This document shows positions 45,431 through 57,067 of a DNA stretch of 64,000 nt, piece after piece. Position numbers and translations under genes: made by a program. The notes beneath the pieces are model-generated. The model made no database searches. It saw only the letters and a list, made by a program, of their open reading frames with translations, and had not been told where the DNA came from. Source of the DNA: Acheta domesticus (Eukaryota; Arthropoda; Insecta; Orthoptera; Gryllidae); contig JAHLJT010003656.1 of NCBI GenBank assembly GCA_031308135.1, positions 74,636,698 to 74,700,697 on the forward strand, read 5' to 3'. How positions within the stretch are numbered: the stretch's first letter is position 1; each line of letters opens with the position of its first letter.

Positions 45431-47089
45431 AATTGAAAGTGTGTATGGTCTAAACTGAAGGCTATTCTAGAGAACCCAACAGTCTAATAGTTGCATTATG
45501 AAATTGTATTCCTTGCATATGTATTCTTTTGTTGTCAAAGAGCATAATGGTTCTTGAAGATGAAGGTTTCTAAAGATTTTTGATAGACAAATTCGACATT
45601 TTATTTACAATAGAATTCTACTAACAAAACCATTAAGTCAATTTAATGGTACACAAGTTCACCATCGATTGAAGTAGAGATATTAATGTTCTTCCATTTA
45701 CCTGCAAAAATACACTCCAACCTCGAAAACATTACGCACGATTATCGCTCATACATTAGCACAGTAAATGTAACCGAATTTCCACATGTGCAAAGTTGAA
45801 TGAATGAATGAAAGATTTTTCAATGAATTATGTGAATATTTACAGTAGTCTACTTACTGCAGTATTATACAGTAGTCGTCGTTGATAAATAAATAATGAA
45901 TTGAATGTTGATAAATAAATAAATTGTTTGTGATTCATCAATTGGCCTCGTGTGAACATGACTAGAACGAAAACTTGCTGAGGAAAACGTAATCACTTGT
46001 TGAAAGAGGAATAGTGCACTCGATGTTATGGTGCTTCAATGTAGTTTTGATGCACGCTGGTAAAATTGAACAGGAAATAAACATGTTAAAAAAACGCTTG
46101 TACTAGCAACCAGTTGTTTAGTCTTTCACAAAAAGTAATAGTGTTATTTGTGCAAATCATATTTAGTACAATTATTCATATTCAAATCATGCAGAGAGAA
46201 ATCTTACATACATCAACATCATATGTGTCACCCATTCTCCGGGTAGATGCTAACAGTTTCGAAAATTGCATCGCACTTTCGTGAGTGGAATGTGTGTTTG
46301 GCGATGACAGTTACTTGATTTCTTATTGGTAGGTAACTTGTCGGACAACAAGTTACCTCCAGCATGTTCGCTTTTCCTAGTTATAGAGTTTAAGTTCTTC
46401 TTTGCGATAAACATATTCGAAAATATAAATATTCGTAAAACTTCCTTTGCAGACGATTCATACATATGAATATTGGGTACAAGAGTGTATGTAACACTGA
46501 AAGGATAGAAAACATCATCTATTTTTTTCCTTCAAAGTAATACAAATTACCACCATGCTTCTTCCTCCCAATTTAATACATTATCTTTCAGCCATTATGT
46601 TAAATAACGTTTCTGTATACGAGTATCTGTGAGTTTATAATATTGACTACATGTTTTACGAAATGTTCTGTAAAACCTGGATTTATTAATATACTTCCAA
46701 TATTGGTTTAGAATAAGTTTTAAATTTGATACGTTATATTAATTTAATGAACTGTCATAAACATTACCACTATTACAAAATATTTGGCAGACTTTTTTTT
46801 ATTTCTTGACAAACCTACCTTGACTTAGCCTTCAGTCCTGTCAATGACTACCTACCAACGTAAAAATGTCATTCGTTTTTTAGCATCCAGTTACTGATTA
46901 ATTAAATGCATAGTTATTTGCTCATATAAGCAATGCCGTCAATTTTTAATCCACGGAAAAGCGAAACATATGCGTATCATTCATCAACGTATGGTTTAGA
47001 ATGTATATACAATATATATCTCTTAACAATCGCAATTGCCAAGCAATTTACGCACGAAATGATTGAAAATTACTTAGTGTAATTGATTT
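45431..47089. other. AT-rich stretch, no gene recognised
   Basis: AT-rich with a short local duplication (GTTGATAAATAAATAA near 45875 and 45906). No gene, RNA or element seen. Confidence 0.5.
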
Positions 47090-47405
47090 ATTTATGTTAC
47101 CGGGCATGCCAACTTCTGTGATCATTAGTCCCGTTATTATAGTGAATGTTATCTCAGACAGTGGCGATGTACTTCCCCCATTGAATGGAGAGATCCATCA
47201 CAGATCTATGTAACCGTTGGACGTACCCGCTCCGGTATTCGTCTGGTATTGATCGAACAAACTCCGTAAAAATACCGACCAAACCAGCCGGTCGCTAGAA
47301 ATCCCCTTCAGAAAGCTAGGGTAAAAAAAATCGCCACCGTCGGGACTACAACTCTAGGGCTTCAACGCCAGAGTCGCTGAAAAGGCAACGACAATTGCTA
47401 TGTCT
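47090..47405 (-). mobile_element. Long tRNA-SINE, copy 5 (minus strand, internally deleted)
   Basis: Left part ACCGGGCATGCCAACTTCTGTGATCATTAGTCCCG and ACTTCCCCCATTGAATGG matches the 3' part of the family. The middle (about 180 bp including CCAGGTATCTCC and the GGCCCG block) is deleted. The right part keeps GGTATTGATCG, CGGTCGCTAGAAATCC, GCCACCGTCGGGACTACAACTCTAGGGCTTC and a decayed head. Confidence 0.8.
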
Positions 47406-47629
47406 GGAAGAATTATTTTTTAACACAGGTGTTTTATCTGACAAGCCATCCCCAAGGGTATGACTGTGAGTGAAGATATAATTATAGATTTGGAATGGGT
47501 AAACTTACACATATTTTTAATATTCATTTTTTGAAGTTATATTAACATGTAAAACTCGCAATATTTTCACCGACTGTACAAAAGAAATGTATATCGGAAG
47601 AAGTCAAGTAATATGGCTGTGCGTTGGAG
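47406..47629. other. AT-rich stretch
   Basis: No feature recognised. Confidence 0.5.
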
Positions 47630-48330
47630 AAGGTCGCGCGAGGGTGGCGGAGTCAGCGGAGGTGACGGTGGCAGCGTCGGTGGCAGAGACAGTGGCAGTG
47701 AGGGTGGCAAAGGCTTGCCAGAATGGTGCCAGCACCAGTGACGGAAGAAGAACCAGAGGCGGAAAAAGAACGAGGAGTGGAGGCAGAGGTACTAGCGGTG
47801 ACGAAGGCGGTGTCAGGAGCGATAGAGATGGTGATGACGTTGATGATAGTGGTGGCGATGACAGTGACAGTGACAGTAGTGGTGGCGATGACGTTGGGCA
47901 GTAAATATGACGGTACCACAACCGGTGCCGAGGCAGAAGTGGTGGCGAGGGCTATGGCGGAAGCAATGCGATGGCACAGTCAATGGCGGTTACTGTAGAC
48001 GTTGCAGAGCTGGTGGCGAAGGTAATAACAGGGTCGGGCGATGACGATTGCAGTGACGGAAACTCAAGTGGGAACGGAAGCTCAAGCGAGGGCAGTGGCT
48101 GTGACGGAGGTAGCAGTGAGAGCGCGGGCGTCGTCGGTGGCGCTGGTGGTGGCGGTTGCAGAACTGGCGGCGGAAAGTAGTAACAGGGGCAGGCGCTGAC
48201 GATGGTGGCTGTGGAAGCAGTCGTACAAGTGGGGGTGGAAGCACAAGCGAGGGCAGCAGCTGTGACGGAGGTAGTAGCGAGGGCGCGGGCGTCGTCGGTG
48301 GAGGCTGTGAGAGGCGCGCCGCTGGAAGCT
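47630..48330. repeat. GNN/GGTGGC low-complexity with a 158-bp duplication
   Basis: Degenerate GGTGGCGGA, GTGACG and AGTGACAGT triplet-rich sequence. A clear tandem duplication with 158-bp period lies at about 48004-48161 and 48162-48319 (GCAGAGCTGGTGGCG versus GCAGAACTGGCGGCG, GAGCGCGGGCGTCGTCGGTGG in each). A more diverged related stretch lies at 47720-47850. Open frames on both strands are low complexity. Confidence 0.7.
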
Positions 48331-48600
48331 TGCCGGTCGAGCCACACGGCGCGGCGGCGGCGGCGCCTGTGCGAGGTGAGGGGTGGCTGGGGACGCGGGA
48401 GGGAGCACGCGTCACGCTCCTGTCAGGAGCACGCGCGCGCGCGATAAGAATGCGCCGTCGCCCCTTCCCCCTCCTCTCCCTCCTTCCCCGCCAGCCGCCG
48501 CCTCCGCCTCCACCCCCCACGGCGCAGGCACCCGTGGCGGCCCCTTCCACCTCCGCCCCCTCCTTCGGCTCTCAGGCCTGACAGGCGCACGGGGCGCCTG
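48331..48600. other. CpG-dense stretch
   Basis: CpG-dense sequence with GCGCGCGCG near 48429 and C-rich runs. No exon assigned. Confidence 0.35.
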
Positions 48601-48771
48601 GGCAAAACCACTCGCTCCCGAGCGGACGGAACACACGTGAGAAAATGTAGCAGTCCAGAACCTGGTAAACACAGCATTATTTTGGAAATCAATTGAAGAA
48701 AGGACCACGGGACCAACAAGTATAACATATTATTGCTATGAACACATTACTACTATTATTAACATTATTAT

Positions 48772-48848
48772 TCCTCTATATCACGACTAAAGATGTCATG
48801 TGTCGGCTGAATATAAATCTACTCCAGGTTGCAACCAGCTACCCAAGG
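48772..48848 (-). mobile_element. ATT-flanked LINE 3' fragment, copy 1 (cut by gap)
   Basis: After an ATTATTAACATTATTATTCC tract, the sequence ATCACGACTAAAGATGT..GTCGGCTGAATATA..CTACTCCAGGTTGCA matches the fragments at 55798 and 60511. It is cut by the assembly gap. Confidence 0.85.
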
Positions 48849-49848
48849 NNNNNNNNNNNNNNNNNNNNNNNNNNNNNNNNNNNNNNNNNNNNNNNNNNNN
48901 NNNNNNNNNNNNNNNNNNNNNNNNNNNNNNNNNNNNNNNNNNNNNNNNNNNNNNNNNNNNNNNNNNNNNNNNNNNNNNNNNNNNNNNNNNNNNNNNNNNN
49001 NNNNNNNNNNNNNNNNNNNNNNNNNNNNNNNNNNNNNNNNNNNNNNNNNNNNNNNNNNNNNNNNNNNNNNNNNNNNNNNNNNNNNNNNNNNNNNNNNNNN
49101 NNNNNNNNNNNNNNNNNNNNNNNNNNNNNNNNNNNNNNNNNNNNNNNNNNNNNNNNNNNNNNNNNNNNNNNNNNNNNNNNNNNNNNNNNNNNNNNNNNNN
49201 NNNNNNNNNNNNNNNNNNNNNNNNNNNNNNNNNNNNNNNNNNNNNNNNNNNNNNNNNNNNNNNNNNNNNNNNNNNNNNNNNNNNNNNNNNNNNNNNNNNN
49301 NNNNNNNNNNNNNNNNNNNNNNNNNNNNNNNNNNNNNNNNNNNNNNNNNNNNNNNNNNNNNNNNNNNNNNNNNNNNNNNNNNNNNNNNNNNNNNNNNNNN
49401 NNNNNNNNNNNNNNNNNNNNNNNNNNNNNNNNNNNNNNNNNNNNNNNNNNNNNNNNNNNNNNNNNNNNNNNNNNNNNNNNNNNNNNNNNNNNNNNNNNNN
49501 NNNNNNNNNNNNNNNNNNNNNNNNNNNNNNNNNNNNNNNNNNNNNNNNNNNNNNNNNNNNNNNNNNNNNNNNNNNNNNNNNNNNNNNNNNNNNNNNNNNN
49601 NNNNNNNNNNNNNNNNNNNNNNNNNNNNNNNNNNNNNNNNNNNNNNNNNNNNNNNNNNNNNNNNNNNNNNNNNNNNNNNNNNNNNNNNNNNNNNNNNNNN
49701 NNNNNNNNNNNNNNNNNNNNNNNNNNNNNNNNNNNNNNNNNNNNNNNNNNNNNNNNNNNNNNNNNNNNNNNNNNNNNNNNNNNNNNNNNNNNNNNNNNNN
49801 NNNNNNNNNNNNNNNNNNNNNNNNNNNNNNNNNNNNNNNNNNNNNNNN
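48849..49848. other. Assembly gap (1000 N)
   Basis: Exactly 1000 undetermined bases inside a repeat copy. Repeats are a common cause of such breaks. Confidence 0.99.
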
Positions 49849-50044
49849 AATTTTATGACTGCATTTCGACGATTCCTAGAAGCTTACCCACACAGAAGCT
49901 GCCTGTTCGAACCTCCACCACCCGGAACCGACGCCCACTTGTCTTCAGGAAGTGGCCTATCCCCTTCATTCCCCCCTCCCCATCTGAACTACACCGTCCC
50001 GAACGCTTTAAGATCATGATGCCACCGCGGAGCACGAGATATAG

Positions 50045-50485
50045 GAATTCTACCGGTGTTCCATTTAAAACTGGTTTTGGGAATATCTCGAAAAGTGTGC
50101 ATCGGATCAAGAAAGGAGGTAATGAAAGTTGTTCGTAAGGTCAGATTTTATCCAATGATATGAGACTCGACCACGTCAAACACCCATCCGGGGTGGGGGT
50201 GAAAAGTCCCACCCGGGATGGGGTGGGAAAACCCAAAAAGTTAAATGGGAACCCCATTTTTATTGCAAATTAGGATTCTCCGAATTTGCAATAAAAACAG
50301 AGGTTCCCATTTAACGTTTTGGTTTTTCCTCACCCCAACTCCCGGGTGAGTAGGGGGGTCAAGTTTGGTATAATTGATAGGCCCCGTCAATATGAACAAC
50401 TTTCATTACCCACTTTTCTTGATATGATGTGCACTTTTCGAGATATTCGCAAAATAAGTTTTAAATGGAACATCCTGTATAAATT
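50045..50485. mobile_element. Fold-back element with ~210-bp arms
   Basis: Inverted arms meet near 50270. Left blocks GTTCCATTTAAAACT, GAATATCTCGAAAAGTG, GGTAATGAAAGTTGTTC, GTTAAATGGGAACC and TTTTATTGCAAATT each recur reverse-complemented on the right in mirrored order. The outer end on the right reads AAATGGAACATCCTGTATA, resembling the terminal repeats (TATACAGGGTGTCCCATTT type) seen at many insect Tc1/mariner-like miniature elements. The left end is ACCGGTGTTCCATTT. The centre contains G-rich GGGGTGGGGG and its partner. No transposase is encoded. Confidence 0.88.
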
Positions 50486-53329
50486 GGAATCTCACAGCAC
50501 CCCGCGCTCTTTTCCTAAAAACATTTGGATAAAGCTGCAGTAAATTGAGTGTCGCGTAACGGACGTCACAACTGCCGTATTTTCACGGACGTCAGTATTT
50601 CGAGCACACAAGCAGAGCTCAACGGACGTCGTGCAACGCGCTTGTGTGCCATGCCCCATTCCTACCTGTAAACTCTGCAAAGGACGCATTTTTACGTCCG
50701 TTAAAGTGCTCTTATGTACCATAGAAATAAGGACTCATCAATTCATTTCAGTCAACCGTCAAGTTCTTTATGTTCATTTTTATGTTGGTCAGTCATCATG
50801 GAATCGGGCTGTGTATGATCTCCGCTCGCGGTCGGCAATGGCGAAGAGCCATGACGCGCTACGTTATTAATCCCGCCGCAATGGCGTTAACGTCGTGAGG
50901 TAATTGGGTTTACAGGCTGCCCATCAACGTACGCCATACTCGCACGTTTTAATTTAATCACTCGTACACTTGCGAGTAAGTTAGGACGTTAACTACGTCT
51001 ATGATGCGGCGGACTCACGCCTTATGCGGTACGTTCGTGCGTATTATACCACAACGGCAACTGCCGTGTTTGTGTGAAGCTAGCCGTCAGTTCACGCTGG
51101 CTTCATGTCATCGTGCGTCGACGTGGGCACGATGCAGGCAAGTACTGCATACGAACGCGCCCACATACCACGTGTGCACACAAATATTATCTATTTCGAA
51201 GTGAATGGAAGAGTCTCATATCCATTTCTTTTGTGAGATCATGTATCGTAAAAATGTTGACGCTTCGTTATGATTCTTTTATTATCGAGTTGAGTTACCT
51301 AATTACTTAACGCCAAACTCTCTAAAGAATATACTATCATTACAAGTAGCTAGTTGACAATTGATTTCTTTTGAGGTGCAGAAAAGTGACAACAAAACTG
51401 AACACCACAATCGATACTCCGAGCAAAGTGAGAAGAAAGGAGTCTACACAAAACTTCAAAATGAAATATTGTCTCCGCAGACATAACGCCATCAAAGAAT
51501 ATTGATTCCACTAAATGAAAGATCTGCAGAGTCGTTAACTCCTGACATCTGCCTGTCGATGCTCTGCGGTCTCAGCGGGAGGATAAATAAACTTAAGAGC
51601 TTTCTCAAGATGAACTTTACCACGTTAAAGAAGTCGCTTATTGCAAGAAACGATCGATGACGATTAGCTTTCCCCCTGGCTTAGTTTCAGTCTGAAAGGA
51701 ATCCCTACGGCCCATCAATCTGTTCAAAAGTTGTCAGTTAACGAGGGTCGAGTGGCGCAGAGGTCAGGAACTCGTGGTTTTGTAAAGTACTGATTTTATA
51801 TTGGTTAAAGACGAGTATTTTAATATATATGAAAAGGTATTAAGTACAATAGTTTGAAACAAAGTTTTCTAGCTGATATAATGTGTATTTTTTGTACATA
51901 CCTGAATATTTGTATTCTCTCTCTCACTCACACTCACTTACTCTCACTCATTCTCTCAATTTCATACAATCAAATTAATATTAATTAGAATATATTTTTA
52001 GAAAATAAGCATTTAACACTACGAAGATATACGCAAAAATTCAATTCCCAGATAACAACCATCATTGGCGACCCAGATAATAATATCCCAAAAACATACT
52101 TCCCAATATCGCATGAGAGATTGATGGTGATTCCATTGTGATAAAAATACATACTCCATGCCTTAGGCGGCATATAAACTTCGAAACCCTTTTCTGTCTC
52201 CACTGATAGAATACAGAATCTACAATGGATTCAAGAACTCACTGTACAATAATAAAGATATCGTTCAATTGGGAAATAAATAATCCGACTGCTCTAAACG
52301 TCGTGAAACAGTGACGAGACCAGCAATAAAATATGGAGGATACGATATGGACGATGAGGATACTTTAAAAGCTCTGGTACATCGTGTGCGCTTCAATTAG
52401 GGATATAAAACACTTTTTCTTACATAAGATCATTGCTAAAACTAACAATTAAATAAATTAACAATTATTAAATCATCTGACTTACGACTCTTAATAGCAC
52501 TTGCAATTAGTAGGCTACCTGTTAAGTAACTTTACACAAGCCTGCAACGCACCCACGTTGAAATTATTTGATTCTTCAGGCATCACGATTCGTTAATCCA
52601 ATTCGTAGATTAATCCAAAAGATACAATGACCGGACAGAAATCCACGAAGTCCACTGTGAAAAATTTCCTTAATCCTCGCGCAGTACGCGTAAAAACGTA
52701 GCACTGAAACTACTGAAACTTTCCGTACGCTCCAAAATCAAAACGCAGAGGTCCGACACATCACATCTATGAAGATTAATGGAGCAAAGCTTTTCGTGGT
52801 CACAGTTCATGACATCTTAGTCGCCATGACGAAGGCCACAGCACAGCGGTCAAAGCGACCGCAAAGTTGCCTAATGTTCCCTGGAACACCACGTCGTCCG
52901 GAGAGTCACGATCTCAAGATTAATCGCGTTCCCTTTTCTTTCGGGGAGCGCCACCCTCGCGACTGCAAGTAACGCCATCTGGCGTTCACATATCTGGAAA
53001 TCTAGACGAGACCTCCCACATCAATGGAACCGGTTGCACAAGTCATTACAAAGACTCATTTTTCAACAAAATCACATTAAAAGTCACAATTTATGACTAC
53101 TGATGTTGCGGTGTGTTTTTCATGTACGCGTGTTGATCCTACGTAAAATTTATTTCGATTGAAACAAAAGTTTTGTATCGTGCTACAATACTTTACAGTA
53201 CTAATACACCTTAGATTTTTTATACAGTAAACGCAATAATATGCTTCCGTTCGATAATGGTTTCAATTCGGTGTATTACTTTCAGCAGTCTACATTGCAT
53301 TAAGCAACAAAATATCTTATCACTCTCAA
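50486..53329. other. Unassigned stretch, no gene recognised
   Basis: Contains a group of ACGGACGTC motifs at 50555-50705 and a (CTCA)n tract at about 51918-51955. A tRNA-A-box-like GAGTGGCGCAGAGG lies near 51755 without a B box. No gene or complete RNA is supported. Confidence 0.45.
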
Positions 53330-54225
53330 TTAATACATAGAAGATTTAAACTTGTAGTGAATTAAGGAAGAGAAAACGGTCATTAAAAACACTGAAATGA
53401 AGAAGGGACTGGCTATAATAAACAATAGAAGAAAAAATTTGACAGGAAAAGAAGAGAGAGATGGTAAAAAGAGATAACGAAAGAGAAACAGAGTAAAAAT
53501 GAAAAATATAAACTTGTTAAATGTGTGAACTAAGTAAGAAGGGCAAAACCCCACAGTCAGAGAAAGAGCGAAGGTGGATGAGATAACGAATTCAAGAAAA
53601 CAGCCAAGACTACGAGGAGTCTTCCCGCGTGCAAGTGACAGGCTGAGTTCCCAGAAGCTTCCACGAAAAAAAATAATAAAAATCGGAAAATATCCCAACT
53701 TCCCGCCTGCTTCGCGCAATGCGCCGGGGCTTAACTCCGGTCGAACGCAGCCGACTGCATCGCCGATATTTTCACTCTGCAGCAGAGGTCGAGGCGAAGC
53801 GACGTTGCGTGCTTTCAAACACAGAGGCTTTTTTTAAAGAGGATGTCGCTAATTGCTTGACAGTGCTTCGCCAAAAAATAAAACTATTGGAAAAGTACGA
53901 ACGGATATAAAACAAACTTGTGTATAGTACATTTTTGTAATTGCCATTTTTTTCATTTGAGGCTAATAAGGATATAAGATAATGAATTTTATTTTGTCTT
54001 TCCTTTCTCTTATCTTCCTTGCTTTCAAATATGAAATTATATTTTGAGATGTTTATCAAACATTTTTTAGTGAGTTTACCTGAATTCTTCCGCCGTCAAA
54101 GGAACAATATGAGCAATGTCATGCCAGTTGCCTCAGCTGCCGCCCCTTCTGGGTGGCCCTGGTTTAATTCCGCAAGACAAAGTGTGCTCCGCGGATCAAG
54201 ATAGTTTGAAGAACCCACAGCCACA
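53330..54225. other. Unassigned stretch, no gene recognised
   Basis: A minus-strand frame of 162 codons at 53330-53818 is hydrophobic (Phe, Leu, Ser) because the plus strand is purine-rich there. It overlaps frames of equal length on the other strand and lacks a domain, so I do not call it a gene. Confidence 0.4.
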
Positions 54226-54715
54226 GAGCGACGCATGCGAGCGCAGCATGCAAGCGATGTATGCGTGCGACGTATCTAAGCAAGCTATGCGAGCGAGTTA
54301 TGCGAGCGACGTATGCGAGCGAGTTAAGCGAGCGAAGCACATGAGTGACGCATGCGAGCGACGCATACAAGTGACACAAGCGAGTGAACGTATGTGAGCG
54401 AGCTATGCGAGCGATGCATGAGAGCGACGCACACCAGTGACGCATACCAGTGACGCATGTCAGAAACGCACTCGAGTGACGTATGCGAGCGACGCGTGCA
54501 AGCGGTGCATGAGAGCGACGCACACCAGTGACGCATGCGAGTGACGCATACCAGTTTGGACGCGAACAGTACGGATGCGAACAACGCATGCAAGCGACAA
54601 ACGCGAGCGATCTATGCCAGCGACGCACACGAGTGACGCAAGCGAGCGACGTATGTGAACGAGCTATGCGAGCGACGCATGCGAGCGATCCACGAGAGCG
54701 ATATACACAATTTTT
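54226..54715. repeat. 13-bp minisatellite, left block
   Basis: About 37 copies of a 13-bp unit, GCGACGCATGCGA with variants (GTGACGCATACCA, GCGAGCTATGCGA). The period is strict apart from one or two 1-bp slips. Another block of the same unit lies at 56130-56275, beyond the LINE fragments. Confidence 0.93.
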
Positions 54716-55797
54716 AAATCGAATTTGACACGAATTTCAAATCCTAATAAATCTGTGTATCTCTTTTTAGACCCTACAAATCGCCTAAGAAATGCAAATA
54801 CGGATAATTTTCAGTTGTTAATTGATGGTCATTCTATTGGTCATGTTGATCTTGCTAAAAATCTTGGTTTATGGATGGACAGTGGATGGAATTTTGATCA
54901 TCATGTGTTAATCAAATGTAGAGCAGCATATTTGAGATTAAGGTCCCTATATCAATATCGCAAACAATTCAACCAACAGTCAACCAAGCTAATGTTGTGC
55001 AATACTCTCATACTATCGTTATTTAATTACAGAGATATTGTTTATAGCCCTGTACTATCTCAAAGAAATTTTGCTAGAGTTCAATCTATTCAGAATGCGT
55101 GTTAGAGGTTCTGTTTCAATGTTCGGAAATATGAGCATGATATCACCATTCATGGATAAATCAGACTGGTTGACCATGAGACAGAGGTGGATATTTCACT
55201 TGGTATACTCTGTGTTCTCCTCTAATTCTTCCAGTTATCTTCGGGATCGACTTAAATTTTTTTTCACAATCTAATGAGTCTGCTTCACGTACTACCCGAT
55301 TTTCCAATTTCCCACTTGTTATTCCTGTTCATCGTACTACCAAATTCGAGGCATCCTTTAGCTATCTTGGCCCTCACTTCTACAATGTAATCCCTCATAA
55401 GCTTAAAACCTTTCCCTACAAATCATTTTGTGAAAAACTTTGTAAATTTATTAAACTTAACTTTTAATCTTTCTTCAATGTTTCTTGGTGTATTATGTTA
55501 AATTTTTTGTAACCTTCTTGATGTATATGTTTAGCATTATTTCAGTGTTTCCTGTTATGTTATATTGCCTCATATTATCTGCTATACACTTACAATTATA
55601 TTGTACTTATGTAACTTTTTCAATTTCTAACCCTCATGTACTTATATTTATGCTTTTTTTCTACTAATGCTTATTCTCTTTTGATGTTATGTTTATGATC
55701 TTCTGGATTTTTCTTGTTGTTAGTCTGAAAAGCAGTAATTTTGTAACTAAGACTCGCCGTTGTACTTTTTTGTGCAATAAAGTATTATTATTATTAT
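54716..55797 (+). mobile_element. 3' fragment of a non-LTR retrotransposon
   Basis: Plus-strand LINE remnant, 5' truncated. It ends at GCAATAAAGTATTATTATTATT, that is an AATAAA signal followed by an ATT tail, typical of several LINE clades. It is inserted within the 13-bp minisatellite and meets another LINE fragment (minus strand) at the ATT tract, so the two lie tail to tail. Confidence 0.85.
54725..55466 (+). pseudogene. C-terminal region of LINE reverse transcriptase
   Basis: The frame opening near 54725 contains KSVYLFLDP, the thumb-region motif AKNLGLWMDSGWNFDHHV (the 'LG...D..L.w..hv' signature that follows the RT core), LYQYRKQFN and SPVLSQRNFARVQSIQNAC. A frameshift near 55100 and stops follow. 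Later frames still show KSDWLTMRQRWIFHLVY, PLVIPVHRTTKFEASFSYLGPHFYN and KTFPYKSFCEKLCKFIK, ending near 55466. The RT catalytic core is missing. A CR1/jockey-superfamily origin is likely but the clade is not certain. Confidence 0.8.
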
Positions 55798-56077
55798 TCC
55801 TCTAAATCACGACTAAAGATGTTATGAGTCGGCTGAATATAAAATCTACTCCAGGTTGCAACCAGCTACCTAAGGAGTAGATCTAGGGACTGTCGGTGCC
55901 TCTACAATACTTTGCGCAAAATGTGGGCTGTTCCAAATAAAGCGATTTCTTGCACTTCCCAGTCTTTTGAATTACCTGGGAGTTTAGACAAGTTCTTACA
56001 CAAATTTTGCGGAACAAATCCCAGAGCTCCGATAACTATCGGGACGACCTGTGCTTTGACGCCCCACATTCGGCTGA

Positions 56078-56084
<7 letters not shown>
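55798..56084 (-). mobile_element. ATT-flanked LINE 3' fragment, copy 2
   Basis: About 287 bp matching 60511-60796 nearly base for base. On the minus strand it encodes GVKAQVVPIVIGALGF, then QNLCKNLSKLPG, then FGTAHILRKVL and a stop at about 55902. This resembles the C-terminus of some RLE- or R2-like non-LTR proteins ('IPVVIGALG...LGTA.ILRK.L'), from memory and only as a family resemblance. Both ends are bordered by ATT tracts. Confidence 0.8.

Positions 56085-56127
<43 letters not shown>
56085..56127. repeat. (ATT)n microsatellite
   Basis: About 14 ATT units between the LINE fragment and the right minisatellite block. Confidence 0.97.
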
Positions 56128-56129
56128 GA

Positions 56130-56275
56130 CACATGCGAGCGAGCTATGCCAGTGACGCATGCGAGCGACGCATGTGAGCGACGCATGTGAGCGACGTACG
56201 CGAGCGACGCATGCGAGCGGCGTATGCGAAAAGCTCATGCGAGAGACGCATGGGAGCGAGGCATGCGAGCGGTGC
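56130..56275. repeat. 13-bp minisatellite, right block
   Basis: About 11 copies of the same 13-bp unit (GCGACGCATGTGA and variants) as at 54226-54715. The two blocks are presumably one array split by LINE insertion. Confidence 0.92.
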
Positions 56276-56644
56276 AGACTCTGACGCCGCCGACGGCGCC
56301 CGAGGACAAATCGGAAGGGCGCGAGGACATTCATATCCTCGCGCGGACGCGTCAATAAGCAAACGGCGCGCGCGAGCGAGCACGCCGGCGCTGAGTAATG
56401 ACTCGGCGGCAACGGCGGCGCTGGGGCCGGGGGCGGAGGCGGAGGCGGAACAGGTAGAGCGAAGGCGACTGCGAGGCACCGCGCTCTGGAGGCGGCTGGG
56501 AGGACGGGGGTAGCTGGGGAGGCGAGAGGCGGGGCGGTCTGCGAAAGGAGAGTTTTGGTGGGTCACGAGGGACGTGGCGAGTGCTGAGCGGAGAGAAAGG
56601 GAACGAGATGGTTAGGAAGTGGGTGACGTATTTATTTACTGTTC
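56276..56644. other. CpG-dense stretch
   Basis: GC-rich, CpG-dense up to about 56580 with GGGGCGGAGGCGGAGGCGG. No exon recognised. Confidence 0.4.
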
Positions 56645-57055
56645 TCGGGTGCGTCAATTACTACGTTTATTATCACCGTAAGTGTAGTGCATGTTAAATC
56701 CAGGGAGGTGACGACTCTCCTTCCGGCGTTGTAACGTGAAATTCCGCGCTAATTACGTAGGCTGGTAAGGTTTTCGCCACCCAGGTATAGCCCCCAGTGG
56801 GACACCGTCCCAGCTGGGGCGGCGCATTCAAGTGTACGTGCGTGTAAGGAGAGAGGGCAGGATGAGGAAGGAAATATCGTGCGCAGTTCGAGGCCCGTGT
56901 GTGAGGGTTCCACTTCAGCATTCGACTAGTATTCGAGAAACACTGAATATTGCTGACCAAAGCAGCCTGTCTCTATTATTTTCCTCGAGACAGTGACAGA
57001 GTTCGACACAGCTATGTAGCTAATGACGAAAATCTTCCTTTGTAAAGGCTCCCAC
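56645..57055 (-). mobile_element. Long tRNA-SINE, copy 6 (minus strand)
   Basis: Matches the family from TGTAGTGCATGTTAAATC and GGGAGGTGACGACTCTCC through CCAGGTATAGCCCCCAGTGGG, GAGGCCCGTGTG, CAGCATTCGACTAGTATT and TCCTCGAGACAG to GACGAAAATCTTCC. The tRNA-like head beyond that is missing. Only about 12 bp separate it from copy 7. Confidence 0.8.
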
Positions 57056-57067
57056 AGACCGACGCAG

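Noticed and set aside
48738..50138. 466-codon frame spanning the second gap
   Set aside because: Mostly undetermined bases; its start lies in an ATT tract and LINE fragment.
51745..51790. Possible tRNA or SINE head (GAGTGGCGCAGAGG)
   Set aside because: Looks like an A box, but I could not find a B box at proper distance or a cloverleaf.
52971..52986. Palindrome AACGCCATCTGGCGTT, similar to an insulator-type motif
   Set aside because: Only 7-bp arms and a single site; chance is a sufficient explanation.
53330..53818. 162-codon hydrophobic minus-strand frame
   Set aside because: Composition comes from purine-rich plus-strand DNA; no signal peptide or domain pattern beyond low complexity.
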